From NCBI GenBank assembly GCA_035529895.1, contig DATKVV010000083.1, positions 1-64,000 on the forward strand: a stretch of DNA of 64,000 nt. The letters are read 5' to 3'. Under the pieces are notes generated by a model. That model had not been told where the DNA came from. It did no database searches and worked only from the letters and a program-made list of their open reading frames with translations. Source of the DNA: JAUWKC01 sp035529895 (GTDB lineage Bacteria > Planctomycetota > Phycisphaerae > Sedimentisphaerales > Anaerobacaceae). The translations under genes and the position numbers were made by a program. Positions 16,939 to 24,806 of the stretch are shown here, piece by piece (the stretch's first letter is position 1; each line of letters starts with the position of its first letter).

Positions 16939-19344
16939 ATGCGCCAAACAGGGATAAAAGAAAGGGCCCAATCTGCCGAGGGACTGCTGGACGACAAGAC
17001 TTTGTCTGCTGTCGAACGGTATCAGCGGGCGGCAAACTATCTGGCGGCAGCCCAGATTTACCTCAAGGCCAACCCCCTGCTTGAAGAGCCGCTCAGGCCC
17101 GAACACATCAAAGAGCGCCTTCTCGGCCACTGGGGCACAGTGCCGGGTATAAACCTCATCTACAGCCATCTGAACCGGCTGATACTCCGTACCGAGGCTT
17201 CTATCCTTCTGATTACAGGGCCCGGTCACGGCGCCGCGGCCAATCTTGCCAACATGTACATTGAGGGTACCCTGACCGAGTTCTTTCCGGAACTGACCCG
17301 TGACCGAGCAGGTCTGGAAAACTTCGTAAAGAGATTTTCCCACCCGGACGGTTTTCCCAGCCATCTTAATCCTGCTCTGCCGGGAGTTATCCACGAAGGC
17401 GGAGAGCTCGGTTATGCACTTGGGACCGCTTTCGGGGCGGCTTTGGACAACCCGGACCTGATTGCCGTCTGCATTGTGGGCGATGGCGAAGCCGAAACCG
17501 GCCCCACCGCCACTGCCTGGCACAATGCCAAGTTCCTGAACCCCATAACCGATGGCGCCGTCCTGCCCATTCTGCATCTGAACGGTTTCAAAATCTCCAA
17601 TCCCACAATTTTCGCTTCCATGACAAATGAGAACCTCAGGCAGTTGTTCGAGGGTTACGGATACCAGGTGCAAATAGTCGAAGACGGCAACAGGCTGAAT
17701 TCCGACTTTGCCGCTGCTGTTACATGGGCCTATGATACGATTTGCGAACTCCAGGAATTGTCACGGTCTGGCCGGGGGCCGGAGCGGCCTTATTGGCCGA
17801 TGATTATCCTTAAGACGCCAAAAGGTATGACCGGCCCGAAAAAGGTAGATGGAAAAGCAATCGAGGGCTCTTTCAGGGCACACCAGGTGCCGGCCAAGGA
17901 CCTTAAAACAAATCCGGCTCACCTAAAAATAGTCGAAACGTGGCTCAAATCGTATCGACCGCAGGATCTGTTTGACCGGGAGGGTCGGCCCGAAAAGGAT
18001 ATTCTTTCCATCTGTCCGGTGCGTGAGCACCGCATGGCCCTGAACCCGCACAGTATCGGCGGTGAAATTCGCAAACCACTCGAGCTGCCCGCGCTGAATG
18101 ATTATGCAGTGGATGTTGACGTACCGGGCAGAACCGTGACCAGCGGCATGGAAGAACTGGGCAAGTATCTGCGAAAAGTAATTGAGCTTAACCGTGAATC
18201 GAGAAACTTCCGGATTGTATGTCCCGATGAACTTGAGTCGAATCGCCTCGGCGCCGTGCTGGAAGCCACTGACCGGCAGTATGCCTGGCCGGTCCCGGAG
18301 GCGGCTGAGCACATAGGAAGGGACGGCAGGGTCCTGGAGGTGCTGAGCGAGCACAGTTGTCAGGGCTGGCTGCAGGGCTATCTTCTGACCGGCCGGCACG
18401 GGATTTTCCCCTGCTATGAGGCGTTTTTGCCCATAGTTGACGGGATGATGAATCAGTATGCAAAGTTTCTAAAATCTTCGCTTGAAGTGTCATGGCGCAA
18501 GCCCATATCTTCGCTCAACTATCTGCTCACTTCGGAAAGCTGGCGACAGGACCATAACGGGTACTCGCATCAGGGGCCCGGCTTCATAAATAATCTGCTT
18601 ACCAAAAAGGGGCATACCTATCGCGTCTATCTGCCGCCTGATGCAAACTGCTTGTTGTCCACCATTGACCACTGTCTGCGGACCACAAACTACATAAACC
18701 TGATTATTGCCGGCAAGCAGCCGATGCCGCAGTGGCTGCCTATGGACGATGCAATAGAGCATTGTCGAATAGGGGCGTCCATCTGGCGGTGGGCCGGGAC
18801 CAACGAAGGTGAAGACCCGGAAATCATACTGTGCGGCTGTGGCGATAGTCTTACGCTTGAGGTTATGGCGGCCGCCCAGGTCCTTCGCGAACAAGTACCG
18901 CAGTGGCGGGTCAGGGTGGTGAATGTTGTACGCCTGACCGTGCTGGGAATTCCACAGAAATATCCTCCGGGCCTCGAGGAAAAGCAATTTCAGCGAATCT
19001 TTCCGCTCGATTGCCCGGTGATTTTCAACTTCCACGGCTATACCGCCGCCATCAAGCAGTTGCTGTGGGAGCGCCCGCAGAGCGACCGTTTTGACATAAA
19101 CGGCTATCGAGAGGAGGGAACGACAACCACCCCCTTTGACATGCAGGTCCGTAATCGAACCAGTCGCTACCATGTGGTTATCCAGGCCGCAGAGAAAATA
19201 GCTAAACGCAACCCGCCGGTGGCGGCAAAAGCAGATGCACTGATTCGCAAGTACGAGCGTAAGCTGCGAGAACATCACGATTTCATCCGGGCTCAGGGCA
19301 CCGACCCCGCAGAAATAACCAATTGGCGGTGGAAGAGTGATTGA
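16939..19344 (+). CDS. xfp: Phosphoketolase (xylulose 5-phosphate/fructose 6-phosphate)
   Basis: An 801-residue thiamin-diphosphate enzyme that splits xylulose 5-phosphate (and often fructose 6-phosphate) with phosphate to acetyl phosphate and an aldose phosphate. Recognisable segments are GHWGTVPGINLIYSHLNRLI near residue 60, GPGHGAAANLANMY near 94, PGVIHEGGELGYALG near 148, the TPP motif GDGEAETGPTATAWHN near 182 with HLNGFKISNP after it, and the C-terminal WRVRVVNVVRL region. Length is typical. ATG 16939 follows AAGAGGATAA. With zwf, pgi and transketolase in the window it would feed acetyl phosphate from pentose or hexose phosphates. Sugar preference cannot be read. Confidence 0.95.
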   Translation: MRQTGIKERAQSAEGLLDDKTLSAVERYQRAANYLAAAQIYLKANPLLEEPLRPEHIKERLLGHWGTVPGINLIYSHLNRLILRTEASILLITGPGHGAAANLANMYIEGTLTEFFPELTRDRAGLENFVKRFSHPDGFPSHLNPALPGVIHEGGELGYALGTAFGAALDNPDLIAVCIVGDGEAETGPTATAWHNAKFLNPITDGAVLPILHLNGFKISNPTIFASMTNENLRQLFEGYGYQVQIVEDGNRLNSDFAAAVTWAYDTICELQELSRSGRGPERPYWPMIILKTPKGMTGPKKVDGKAIEGSFRAHQVPAKDLKTNPAHLKIVETWLKSYRPQDLFDREGRPEKDILSICPVREHRMALNPHSIGGEIRKPLELPALNDYAVDVDVPGRTVTSGMEELGKYLRKVIELNRESRNFRIVCPDELESNRLGAVLEATDRQYAWPVPEAAEHIGRDGRVLEVLSEHSCQGWLQGYLLTGRHGIFPCYEAFLPIVDGMMNQYAKFLKSSLEVSWRKPISSLNYLLTSESWRQDHNGYSHQGPGFINNLLTKKGHTYRVYLPPDANCLLSTIDHCLRTTNYINLIIAGKQPMPQWLPMDDAIEHCRIGASIWRWAGTNEGEDPEIILCGCGDSLTLEVMAAAQVLREQVPQWRVRVVNVVRLTVLGIPQKYPPGLEEKQFQRIFPLDCPVIFNFHGYTAAIKQLLWERPQSDRFDINGYREEGTTTTPFDMQVRNRTSRYHVVIQAAEKIAKRNPPVAAKADALIRKYERKLREHHDFIRAQGTDPAEITNWRWKSD

Positions 19345-19346
19345 GT

Positions 19347-19374
19347 TTGGCATTTCTATCCTACACATTATAAT
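19347..19374 (+). promoter_or_regulatory. Promoter of the MarC-family gene
   Basis: TTGGCA at 19347-19352 and TATAAT at 19369-19374 with a 16-bp spacer, immediately after the phosphoketolase stop and about 30 bp before the next start. Confidence 0.65.
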
Positions 19375-19403
19375 AGTAGCAATTTCAGGGAGGCGCCGTA
19401 GTT

Positions 19404-19997
19404 ATGCTTAAGGATATACTGCTGGCTTTTATTCCTGTATTCGTGGCAGTTGACGCCATAGGGGTGCTGCCCATTTTTGTTTCATTGACCGAGACGTTGG
19501 GACCGAAACAAAGAACGAGAATAATACTTCAGTCCATGCTCACCGCGCTGTGTCTGGCGATTGGCTTTATCATCCTGGGAAAAGCCGTCTTTAAACTGCT
19601 GAGCATTACCATCAGCGACTTCATGGTGGCCGGAGGCGCGATACTTTTCAGCCTCGCCATCATAGATATAATTAATCCGATAAAGAAACGCCGCGTGCCC
19701 AGCAGCGAGCTTGGGGTAGTTCCGCTGGGGACTCCTCTTATAGTTGGTCCGGCCGTATTGACAACGTGCATGATAATAATCTCTCATTACGGACCGTCGG
19801 CCACATTGATATCCGTTGTGGTAAACATTCTTTTTGCCGGGCTGGTTTTCAAGTCATCCGACGTTCTGATAAAGGTGTTAGGTGAATCCGGCTCAAAGGC
19901 CCTTTCAAAGATAACCAGTCTTTTGCTGGCGGCAATTGCGGTAATGATGATAAGGAAAGGAATAACTAATCTCATTACCGAAGGGCTGAAACCATAG
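19404..19997 (+). CDS. MarC-family integral membrane protein
   Basis: A 197-residue membrane protein with about six hydrophobic helices and family segments FVAVDAIGVLPIFVSLTE near residue 14, VAGGAILFSLAIIDI near 75 and LGVVPLGTPLIVGPAVLTT near 103. MarC proteins were once linked to antibiotic resistance, but their transported substrate is unknown. GGAGG lies before the ATG at 19404. It has its own promoter and is followed 16 bp later by the GH130 gene, so those may be co-transcribed. Confidence 0.85.
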   Translation: MLKDILLAFIPVFVAVDAIGVLPIFVSLTETLGPKQRTRIILQSMLTALCLAIGFIILGKAVFKLLSITISDFMVAGGAILFSLAIIDIINPIKKRRVPSSELGVVPLGTPLIVGPAVLTTCMIIISHYGPSATLISVVVNILFAGLVFKSSDVLIKVLGESGSKALSKITSLLLAAIAVMMIRKGITNLITEGLKP

Positions 19998-20013
19998 AGA
20001 CGATGGAGATAAC

Positions 20014-20976
20014 ATGGAAAAAAGGCTTAACCATGAACTTTTTCAACGCCACCCGGCCAACCCTATACTTTCGGTCAAAGACTGGCCCTACGATGCCAAC
20101 TCGGTATTTAATGCTGCCGCTGCGGAGGTAGACGGCAAAACCTTACTGCTTGTCCGGGTCGAGGATTTCCGAGGGATCTCGCACTTTACCGCGGCTCGCA
20201 GCGCCGACGGCGTAACCAACTGGGAGATCGACCCGCAACCTACCTTGAGACCTGACCCGGCCGCGCACCCTGAAGAATTGTGGGGCATCGAGGACCCCCG
20301 AGTAATCTGGCTGGAAGAACTGAAACAGTGGGCAGTGACGTACACGGCCTTTTCAAGAGGTGGTCCGTTGGTATCGATTGCTATCACATCCGATTTTCAA
20401 AGCTTCGACCGGCTCGGGCCGGTCATGCCGCCTGAAGACAAGGACGCCGCGGTTTTTCCGATTCGGTTCAACGGCAGGTGGGCAATGCTGCACAGACCCG
20501 TTGCCAAATCACCCACCATACCTGCCAATATCTGGATTTCCTTCTCACCCGACCTGAAACACTGGGGCGACCATCAGGAAGTCATCCACGCTCGCGAGGG
20601 CAGTTGGTGGGATGCGAACAAAATCGGACTTTCGGCGCCGCCGATGCAAACGCCGGAAGGCTGGGTGGTCTTGTACCATGGCGTGCGCACGACGGCTTCA
20701 GGCTCTATCTACAGGCTCGGCCTTGCCCTGCTCGACCTTGAAAATCCGACGCGCGTAATTCGGCGCTCAGACGAATGGATTTTCGGGCCCAAGGCTTCTT
20801 ACGAACGGGAAGGTGACGTCGATGATGTCGTCTTTCCCTGCGGATGGATAAGGAAAGGCGATACCGTTTTCACGTACTATGGGGCCGCAGATTCCTGTAT
20901 CGCCCTGGCTACTGCCGGAGTGGGCGACCTCACGGACTTTCTGCGGAGCTGCCCCAGCGGCGGTTCTGAATATTAG
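20014..20976 (+). CDS. GH130-family glycosidase/phosphorylase (mannoside type)
   Basis: A 320-residue five-bladed beta-propeller enzyme of GH130, whose members phosphorolyse or hydrolyse beta-mannosides. Typical parts are FQRHPANPIL at the N-terminus, LLLVRVEDFRGISHF near residue 44, the GIEDPRVIWLEE segment near 91 with the catalytic Asp, LHRPV near 164, VVLYHGVRTT near 215 and TVFTYYGAADSCIALA near the C-terminus. There is no signal peptide, so it acts in the cytoplasm. The exact substrate cannot be assigned. A GT4 glycosyltransferase lies 58 bp downstream in the same direction. Confidence 0.85.
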   Translation: MEKRLNHELFQRHPANPILSVKDWPYDANSVFNAAAAEVDGKTLLLVRVEDFRGISHFTAARSADGVTNWEIDPQPTLRPDPAAHPEELWGIEDPRVIWLEELKQWAVTYTAFSRGGPLVSIAITSDFQSFDRLGPVMPPEDKDAAVFPIRFNGRWAMLHRPVAKSPTIPANIWISFSPDLKHWGDHQEVIHAREGSWWDANKIGLSAPPMQTPEGWVVLYHGVRTTASGSIYRLGLALLDLENPTRVIRRSDEWIFGPKASYEREGDVDDVVFPCGWIRKGDTVFTYYGAADSCIALATAGVGDLTDFLRSCPSGGSEY

Positions 20977-21034
20977 CAGGAATAGGATTGTATTCCAACA
21001 AGATGGACCGTTTTGGCAATGAGGTGGGCGGAAA

Positions 21035-22177
21035 ATGAAAGTACTGGTGCTGTATGATTACCCGCCCTCGGTGGGCGGGATTGCGACCCAGGGTGCTCTG
21101 CTCTACAGGGGCCTGTGCGAACTCGGCATCGAGGCACACTCCGTGCATTTTGAATCGGCGCAGGAAAAGGAGTGGTACTACCGGTGGTTCGAACCGGATG
21201 TAGTTGTGGGGGTTGGTTACTGGAGCCACACGCCACACCTTGTGCTGCATCCTCAGCGTTACGGCGTTCAACCCGTACCATGGTTAATTGCCGATGGTTA
21301 TATGGCAGATTACAATGAGGTCTTAAATACACTGCCGCTCATACTTGTCACTTCAAATTGGGCAAAAAAAGTTTACATGCAGGATGGCCTTAGCGGACAT
21401 AATATTGAGGTTCTTCCCATAGGTTGTGACACCGATTCATTTGTCCCCCGTGACGGAAACGACCCGAAGGTCAAGGCCGTGCGTGAAGCCCTGGGCGTAT
21501 CAGGGGACCAAGTAATGATTCTTACCATGGGCGGAGATGCAGCCTCCAAAGGCGCGCACGAAGTTATGCAGGCTTTGGCCATAATTGATATAAAAGCACC
21601 CGATTGGAAGTATGTATGCAAAGTTTGGCATCAGGTGCAGACAGACACGCGGGATTTTGCCGACTTGCAGCTGGCGACTCAGCTTGGTATCGAAAAGAAT
21701 GTGGTTTACTCGGCCAGCGTGCTTTCTGTGGATTTCATGCCCTATCTTCTGGCGGCATGTGATATTTACGCTTCTCCCTCCCGCGTGGAAGGATTCGGGC
21801 TGATTCAAGTCGAAGCCGGAGCTTGCGGCAAACCGGTCCTCGGCATAAAGGCGATGGCCATGCTGGACACGCTGGTACACGGCAAAACCGCATTGCTGGC
21901 CGGAGTCGCCCAGGAGGTCTGGCTGAGAGAGACAACGTTGGGCGGCGACTCAGGATACGAACAGGGCCAAAGAGTGGTGTTCAAAAGACCGCGGACCGTG
22001 GATTACCGCGCGAGCGTCCATGACATTGCGAACTATCTTATGGATTTGATGCAAAAACCTGAACTGCGAAAAAAAATGGGTGACGAGGCAAGGAAGCGCG
22101 TGGTGGAGAATTTTGATTATCGCGTGGTAGCCAGGAAATTTGTTCGGCTCGTCTCCGAACGCCTCGGGACTTCATGA
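21035..22177 (+). CDS. Glycosyltransferase, GT4 family
   Basis: A 380-residue GT-B enzyme. The N-terminal half starts with VLYDYPPSVGGIATQG, a typical acceptor-domain glycine loop. The C-terminal half carries the donor-sugar site, with ASPSRVEGFGLIQVEAGACG near residue 246, including the EGFG/E pair of retaining GT4 enzymes. There is no transmembrane helix. Gene order after GH130 suggests a role in synthesis of a mannose-containing storage or surface glycan, which is inference. GT4 includes many specificities, so donor and acceptor are unknown. Confidence 0.85.
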   Translation: MKVLVLYDYPPSVGGIATQGALLYRGLCELGIEAHSVHFESAQEKEWYYRWFEPDVVVGVGYWSHTPHLVLHPQRYGVQPVPWLIADGYMADYNEVLNTLPLILVTSNWAKKVYMQDGLSGHNIEVLPIGCDTDSFVPRDGNDPKVKAVREALGVSGDQVMILTMGGDAASKGAHEVMQALAIIDIKAPDWKYVCKVWHQVQTDTRDFADLQLATQLGIEKNVVYSASVLSVDFMPYLLAACDIYASPSRVEGFGLIQVEAGACGKPVLGIKAMAMLDTLVHGKTALLAGVAQEVWLRETTLGGDSGYEQGQRVVFKRPRTVDYRASVHDIANYLMDLMQKPELRKKMGDEARKRVVENFDYRVVARKFVRLVSERLGTS

Positions 22178-22273
22178 ATGTGATCTCAACCTTCTTGTTC
22201 TACAGGTCGGTCGGAAAGAACCGGCAGGGTCGAAAGTCGCCGTCTAAGCAGCGGCATTTCAAGGAACGGGCTC

Positions 22274-23308
22274 TTGAAGAATGGCGGCAAAACTCGTTTG
22301 GGGGTCGCCAGGCTTACGCAATTGCTGCAGGGAAAGACCCACTTGCTCATAGTTATGCAGGATAACCCCGACCCCGACTCAATTGCAGCCGCAGTGGCGC
22401 TGCGCAAATTTGCAAACACTGTTGGGGACGTTCCCTGCTCGATAACGCATGGCGGAACCGTTGGGCGTGGGGAAAACAGGGCTCTGGTGCGCTATCTCGG
22501 CCTCAACCTGCATCCCTGCAGTCAGATTGAATTTGAGAAATTCGACTTGATTGCGATGGTCGATACGCAACCGGGAACAGGAAATAATTCGCTTCCGCAA
22601 CACCTGATACCCGACATAGTCATAGACCACCATCCGCTTCGACGCGCGAGCCGCCAGGCTCAACTTATCGATATTCGCACCGAATATGGCGCGACCGCCA
22701 CGATATTGCTCGAGTATCTCATCCATGCCGGCATAAGACCCGATACTCAGCTGGCCACTGCTTTATTGTATGGGATCCGCTCTGACACCCAGGACCTCGG
22801 AAGGGAAGCCGGCAAGGCGGACATAAAAGCGGTAACATTATTGTTCCCCATTGCCAACAAAAGAATGCTTGGTGAAATCCAGCGCGGCAGCGTGGAACGA
22901 GGATACTTCCAAATGCTGGGCGAAGCCCTTAAGAACGCCCGCGTGTACGGCAATTGTATCATCGCAGGCCTGGGCGAGATAAATAATCCCGACATGATAG
23001 CGGAAGTGGCCGACCTGCTGCTGCGTGACGACGAGATTGTCTGCACAATTTGTTATGGCTTCTCTCAAAATAAGATGCTGCTTTCGGTCCGAACCTCCGA
23101 GCCCGACAAAAGAGCAGACAAGATTATACAGCGTATTGTCGCAAGAAGAGGAACCGGCGGCGGTCATCAAACCTATGCCGGCGGACAGATTCCTTTGCGA
23201 GACGGGACGAAATCGGCGACTGCGAAATTGGAGAAGGCAATTCGGCAAAAATGCCTGCAAATCGCAGGCGTCCAGGACCATCACGGCGAAAGGCTTATTC
23301 ATTATTAA
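22274..23308 (+). CDS. DHH-family phosphoesterase (NrnA-like)
   Basis: A 344-residue cytoplasmic phosphoesterase. DHH motifs are present: DNPDPDSIAAAVALRKF near residue 30, VDTQPGTGNNSLP near 96, IDHHP near 116 and the C-terminal DHHA1 glycine patch GTGGGHQTYAGGQIP near 297. These bind two Mn ions. Members degrade very short RNA (nanoRNase) or dephosphorylate pAp. The start is TTG 22274 with AAGGAA upstream; no better ATG exists in frame. The next gene, a site-2 protease, starts 29 bp after the stop. Confidence 0.85.
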   Translation: MKNGGKTRLGVARLTQLLQGKTHLLIVMQDNPDPDSIAAAVALRKFANTVGDVPCSITHGGTVGRGENRALVRYLGLNLHPCSQIEFEKFDLIAMVDTQPGTGNNSLPQHLIPDIVIDHHPLRRASRQAQLIDIRTEYGATATILLEYLIHAGIRPDTQLATALLYGIRSDTQDLGREAGKADIKAVTLLFPIANKRMLGEIQRGSVERGYFQMLGEALKNARVYGNCIIAGLGEINNPDMIAEVADLLLRDDEIVCTICYGFSQNKMLLSVRTSEPDKRADKIIQRIVARRGTGGGHQTYAGGQIPLRDGTKSATAKLEKAIRQKCLQIAGVQDHHGERLIHY

Positions 23309-23336
23309 CAAGGAAGTTAAAGAAGGTGGTTAAATT

Positions 23337-24446
23337 ATGCGGTGGTCTTTAAATATCGGCAAGATATTTGGAATCAATTTCAGGATTCACGTGACATTTT
23401 TCCTTCTTCTGTTTTTCATATTCGCTTCCGTTCTACATCAGGCAGGTGTTGACAAGGCCCTCCTGGCCACGCTTTTTATATGTGCAGTATTTGTTTGCGT
23501 GCTCGTACACGAAATCGGGCACAGTTTGATTGCGCGTCGCTTCGGCAGAGAGACCAAGAACATCACTTTACTTCCCATCGGCGGCGTGGCAACAATGGAG
23601 GAAATGCCAGAGAAGCCGGCCCAGGAGATAGCGATGGCCATTGTGGGACCATTTATTAATCTGGCCATAGCGGGAATTCTTTACCTTTTTTTGGGGCGCT
23701 GGGCCGGCATCGGCGTCCCGACTTTGCATCCCGATTCGCCGCGCACCTTCTTCGCCGGGCTGATCGGCGTTAATATCATGCTTGCCGTGTTTAACCTCAT
23801 ACCGGCGTTTCCCATGGACGGCGGCCGCGTCCTCCGCGGCATCCTTGCCATAAAAATGAGCTACGTAAGCGCGACTTCCGCAGCCGTATTCATCGGTCAA
23901 GCCATAGCCTTGTTCTTTATCTTCTTCGGCGTTTTTTTTAATTGGTGGCTGGCGCTGATAGGGATATTTCTTTATATCGGCGCCGGAGGAGAGAAGCAAC
24001 ACGTAATGCTCCGTTCCCTGCTGCATGAGGTTCCGGTCGCTACGGCTATGACAACCGACTTTCGCAGTTTGCGCCCCGACGAACCTCTTTCGCACGCGCT
24101 GGAGCACTTTCACCATGGCTGCCAGAATGATTTCCCGGTGATCGGTGACGCCGGCATTGAGGGAATTCTCACCCGCGACCGCATTCTTGCCAGTATCCAC
24201 GACAAGGGTCTCGATGTTCCTGTCTCCGATATCATGGACCGCACTTTTGTTTCGGTTGACCCTCGGATGTCTCTCGACGACGTTTACAAGAAGCTTTCGT
24301 CCAGCCGCAAAACGGCTGTTGCCGTTGTAGATGAGGGTAGCGTCAAAGGTATGGTCTGTCTTGATGGCATCACCCGCTATTTTATGATTAAGGCCGCCTT
24401 GCAGGGAATTGACGGCGAAAGTATATTGCCCAAAACAATGGATTAG
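23337..24446 (+). CDS. Site-2 protease (M50 family) with CBS pair
   Basis: A 369-residue intramembrane zinc metalloprotease. About six hydrophobic helices cover residues 1-220. The zinc site is HEIGH near residue 60, and the third ligand is Asp in NLIPAFPMDGGRVLRG near residue 152. Two CBS domains follow (residues 230-360: AMTTDFRSLRPDEP and DIMDRTFVSVDPRMS). This is the SpoIVFB-like/Rip3-like class. It probably cleaves a membrane-bound regulator, gated by a ligand of the CBS pair; the substrate is unknown. Start ATG is closely preceded by AAGAAGGTGG. Confidence 0.9.
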   Translation: MRWSLNIGKIFGINFRIHVTFFLLLFFIFASVLHQAGVDKALLATLFICAVFVCVLVHEIGHSLIARRFGRETKNITLLPIGGVATMEEMPEKPAQEIAMAIVGPFINLAIAGILYLFLGRWAGIGVPTLHPDSPRTFFAGLIGVNIMLAVFNLIPAFPMDGGRVLRGILAIKMSYVSATSAAVFIGQAIALFFIFFGVFFNWWLALIGIFLYIGAGGEKQHVMLRSLLHEVPVATAMTTDFRSLRPDEPLSHALEHFHHGCQNDFPVIGDAGIEGILTRDRILASIHDKGLDVPVSDIMDRTFVSVDPRMSLDDVYKKLSSSRKTAVAVVDEGSVKGMVCLDGITRYFMIKAALQGIDGESILPKTMD

Positions 24447-24540
24447 TAAAGATACAAAAGTTGGCGGTACGGTGAACAAGCAAAAATCTCGTCCGGAGTG
24501 TCTTGGGCTCTTTCACAATCAGGAAAAGAGGAAGACTGAA

Positions 24541-24622
24541 ATGAAAATACTCCTGGGTGCATTAATAGGGGGGCACCATAGGTTTCTCTGTCGGTTGTTT
24601 CGGCAAGTGCGATTCGGTTTGA
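24541..24622 (+). pseudogene. Frameshifted short membrane/cysteine protein remnant
   Basis: ATG 24541 with AAGAGGAAG upstream starts MKILLGALIGG. A run of six G (24568-24573) then shifts the frame: removing one G gives TIGFSVGCFGKCDS and a stop at 24620-24622. The repaired start looks like the glycine-rich helix and CxxxC of small one-helix proteins such as DUF6132. The homologous C-terminal half is not visible, so the gene seems truncated as well as shifted. Confidence 0.3.
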
Positions 24623-24693
24623 TGCAGGCTTTTTTTGGCGATAGCGTGTCTTACCATTCTTGGCCTCGAATCAGGCCAAACTCCGTTTCAACG

Positions 24694-24721
24694 TTGACAT
24701 TTTTGGTCAAAGTCCTATAAT
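24694..24721 (+). promoter_or_regulatory. Promoter of the secreted protease
   Basis: TTGACA at 24694-24699 and TATAAT at 24716-24721, perfect hexamers with a 16-bp spacer. It lies inside the upstream extension of the protease reading frame and therefore argues for the start at 24807 rather than 24660. Confidence 0.8.
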
Positions 24722-24806
24722 GATTTTAGTTGAAGTTTTGGGGGAAACGCGATTGGAAAAAAACGCAATAACAGAATTGCATTCGCAGACAGAGGGGGTC
24801 AAGTCG

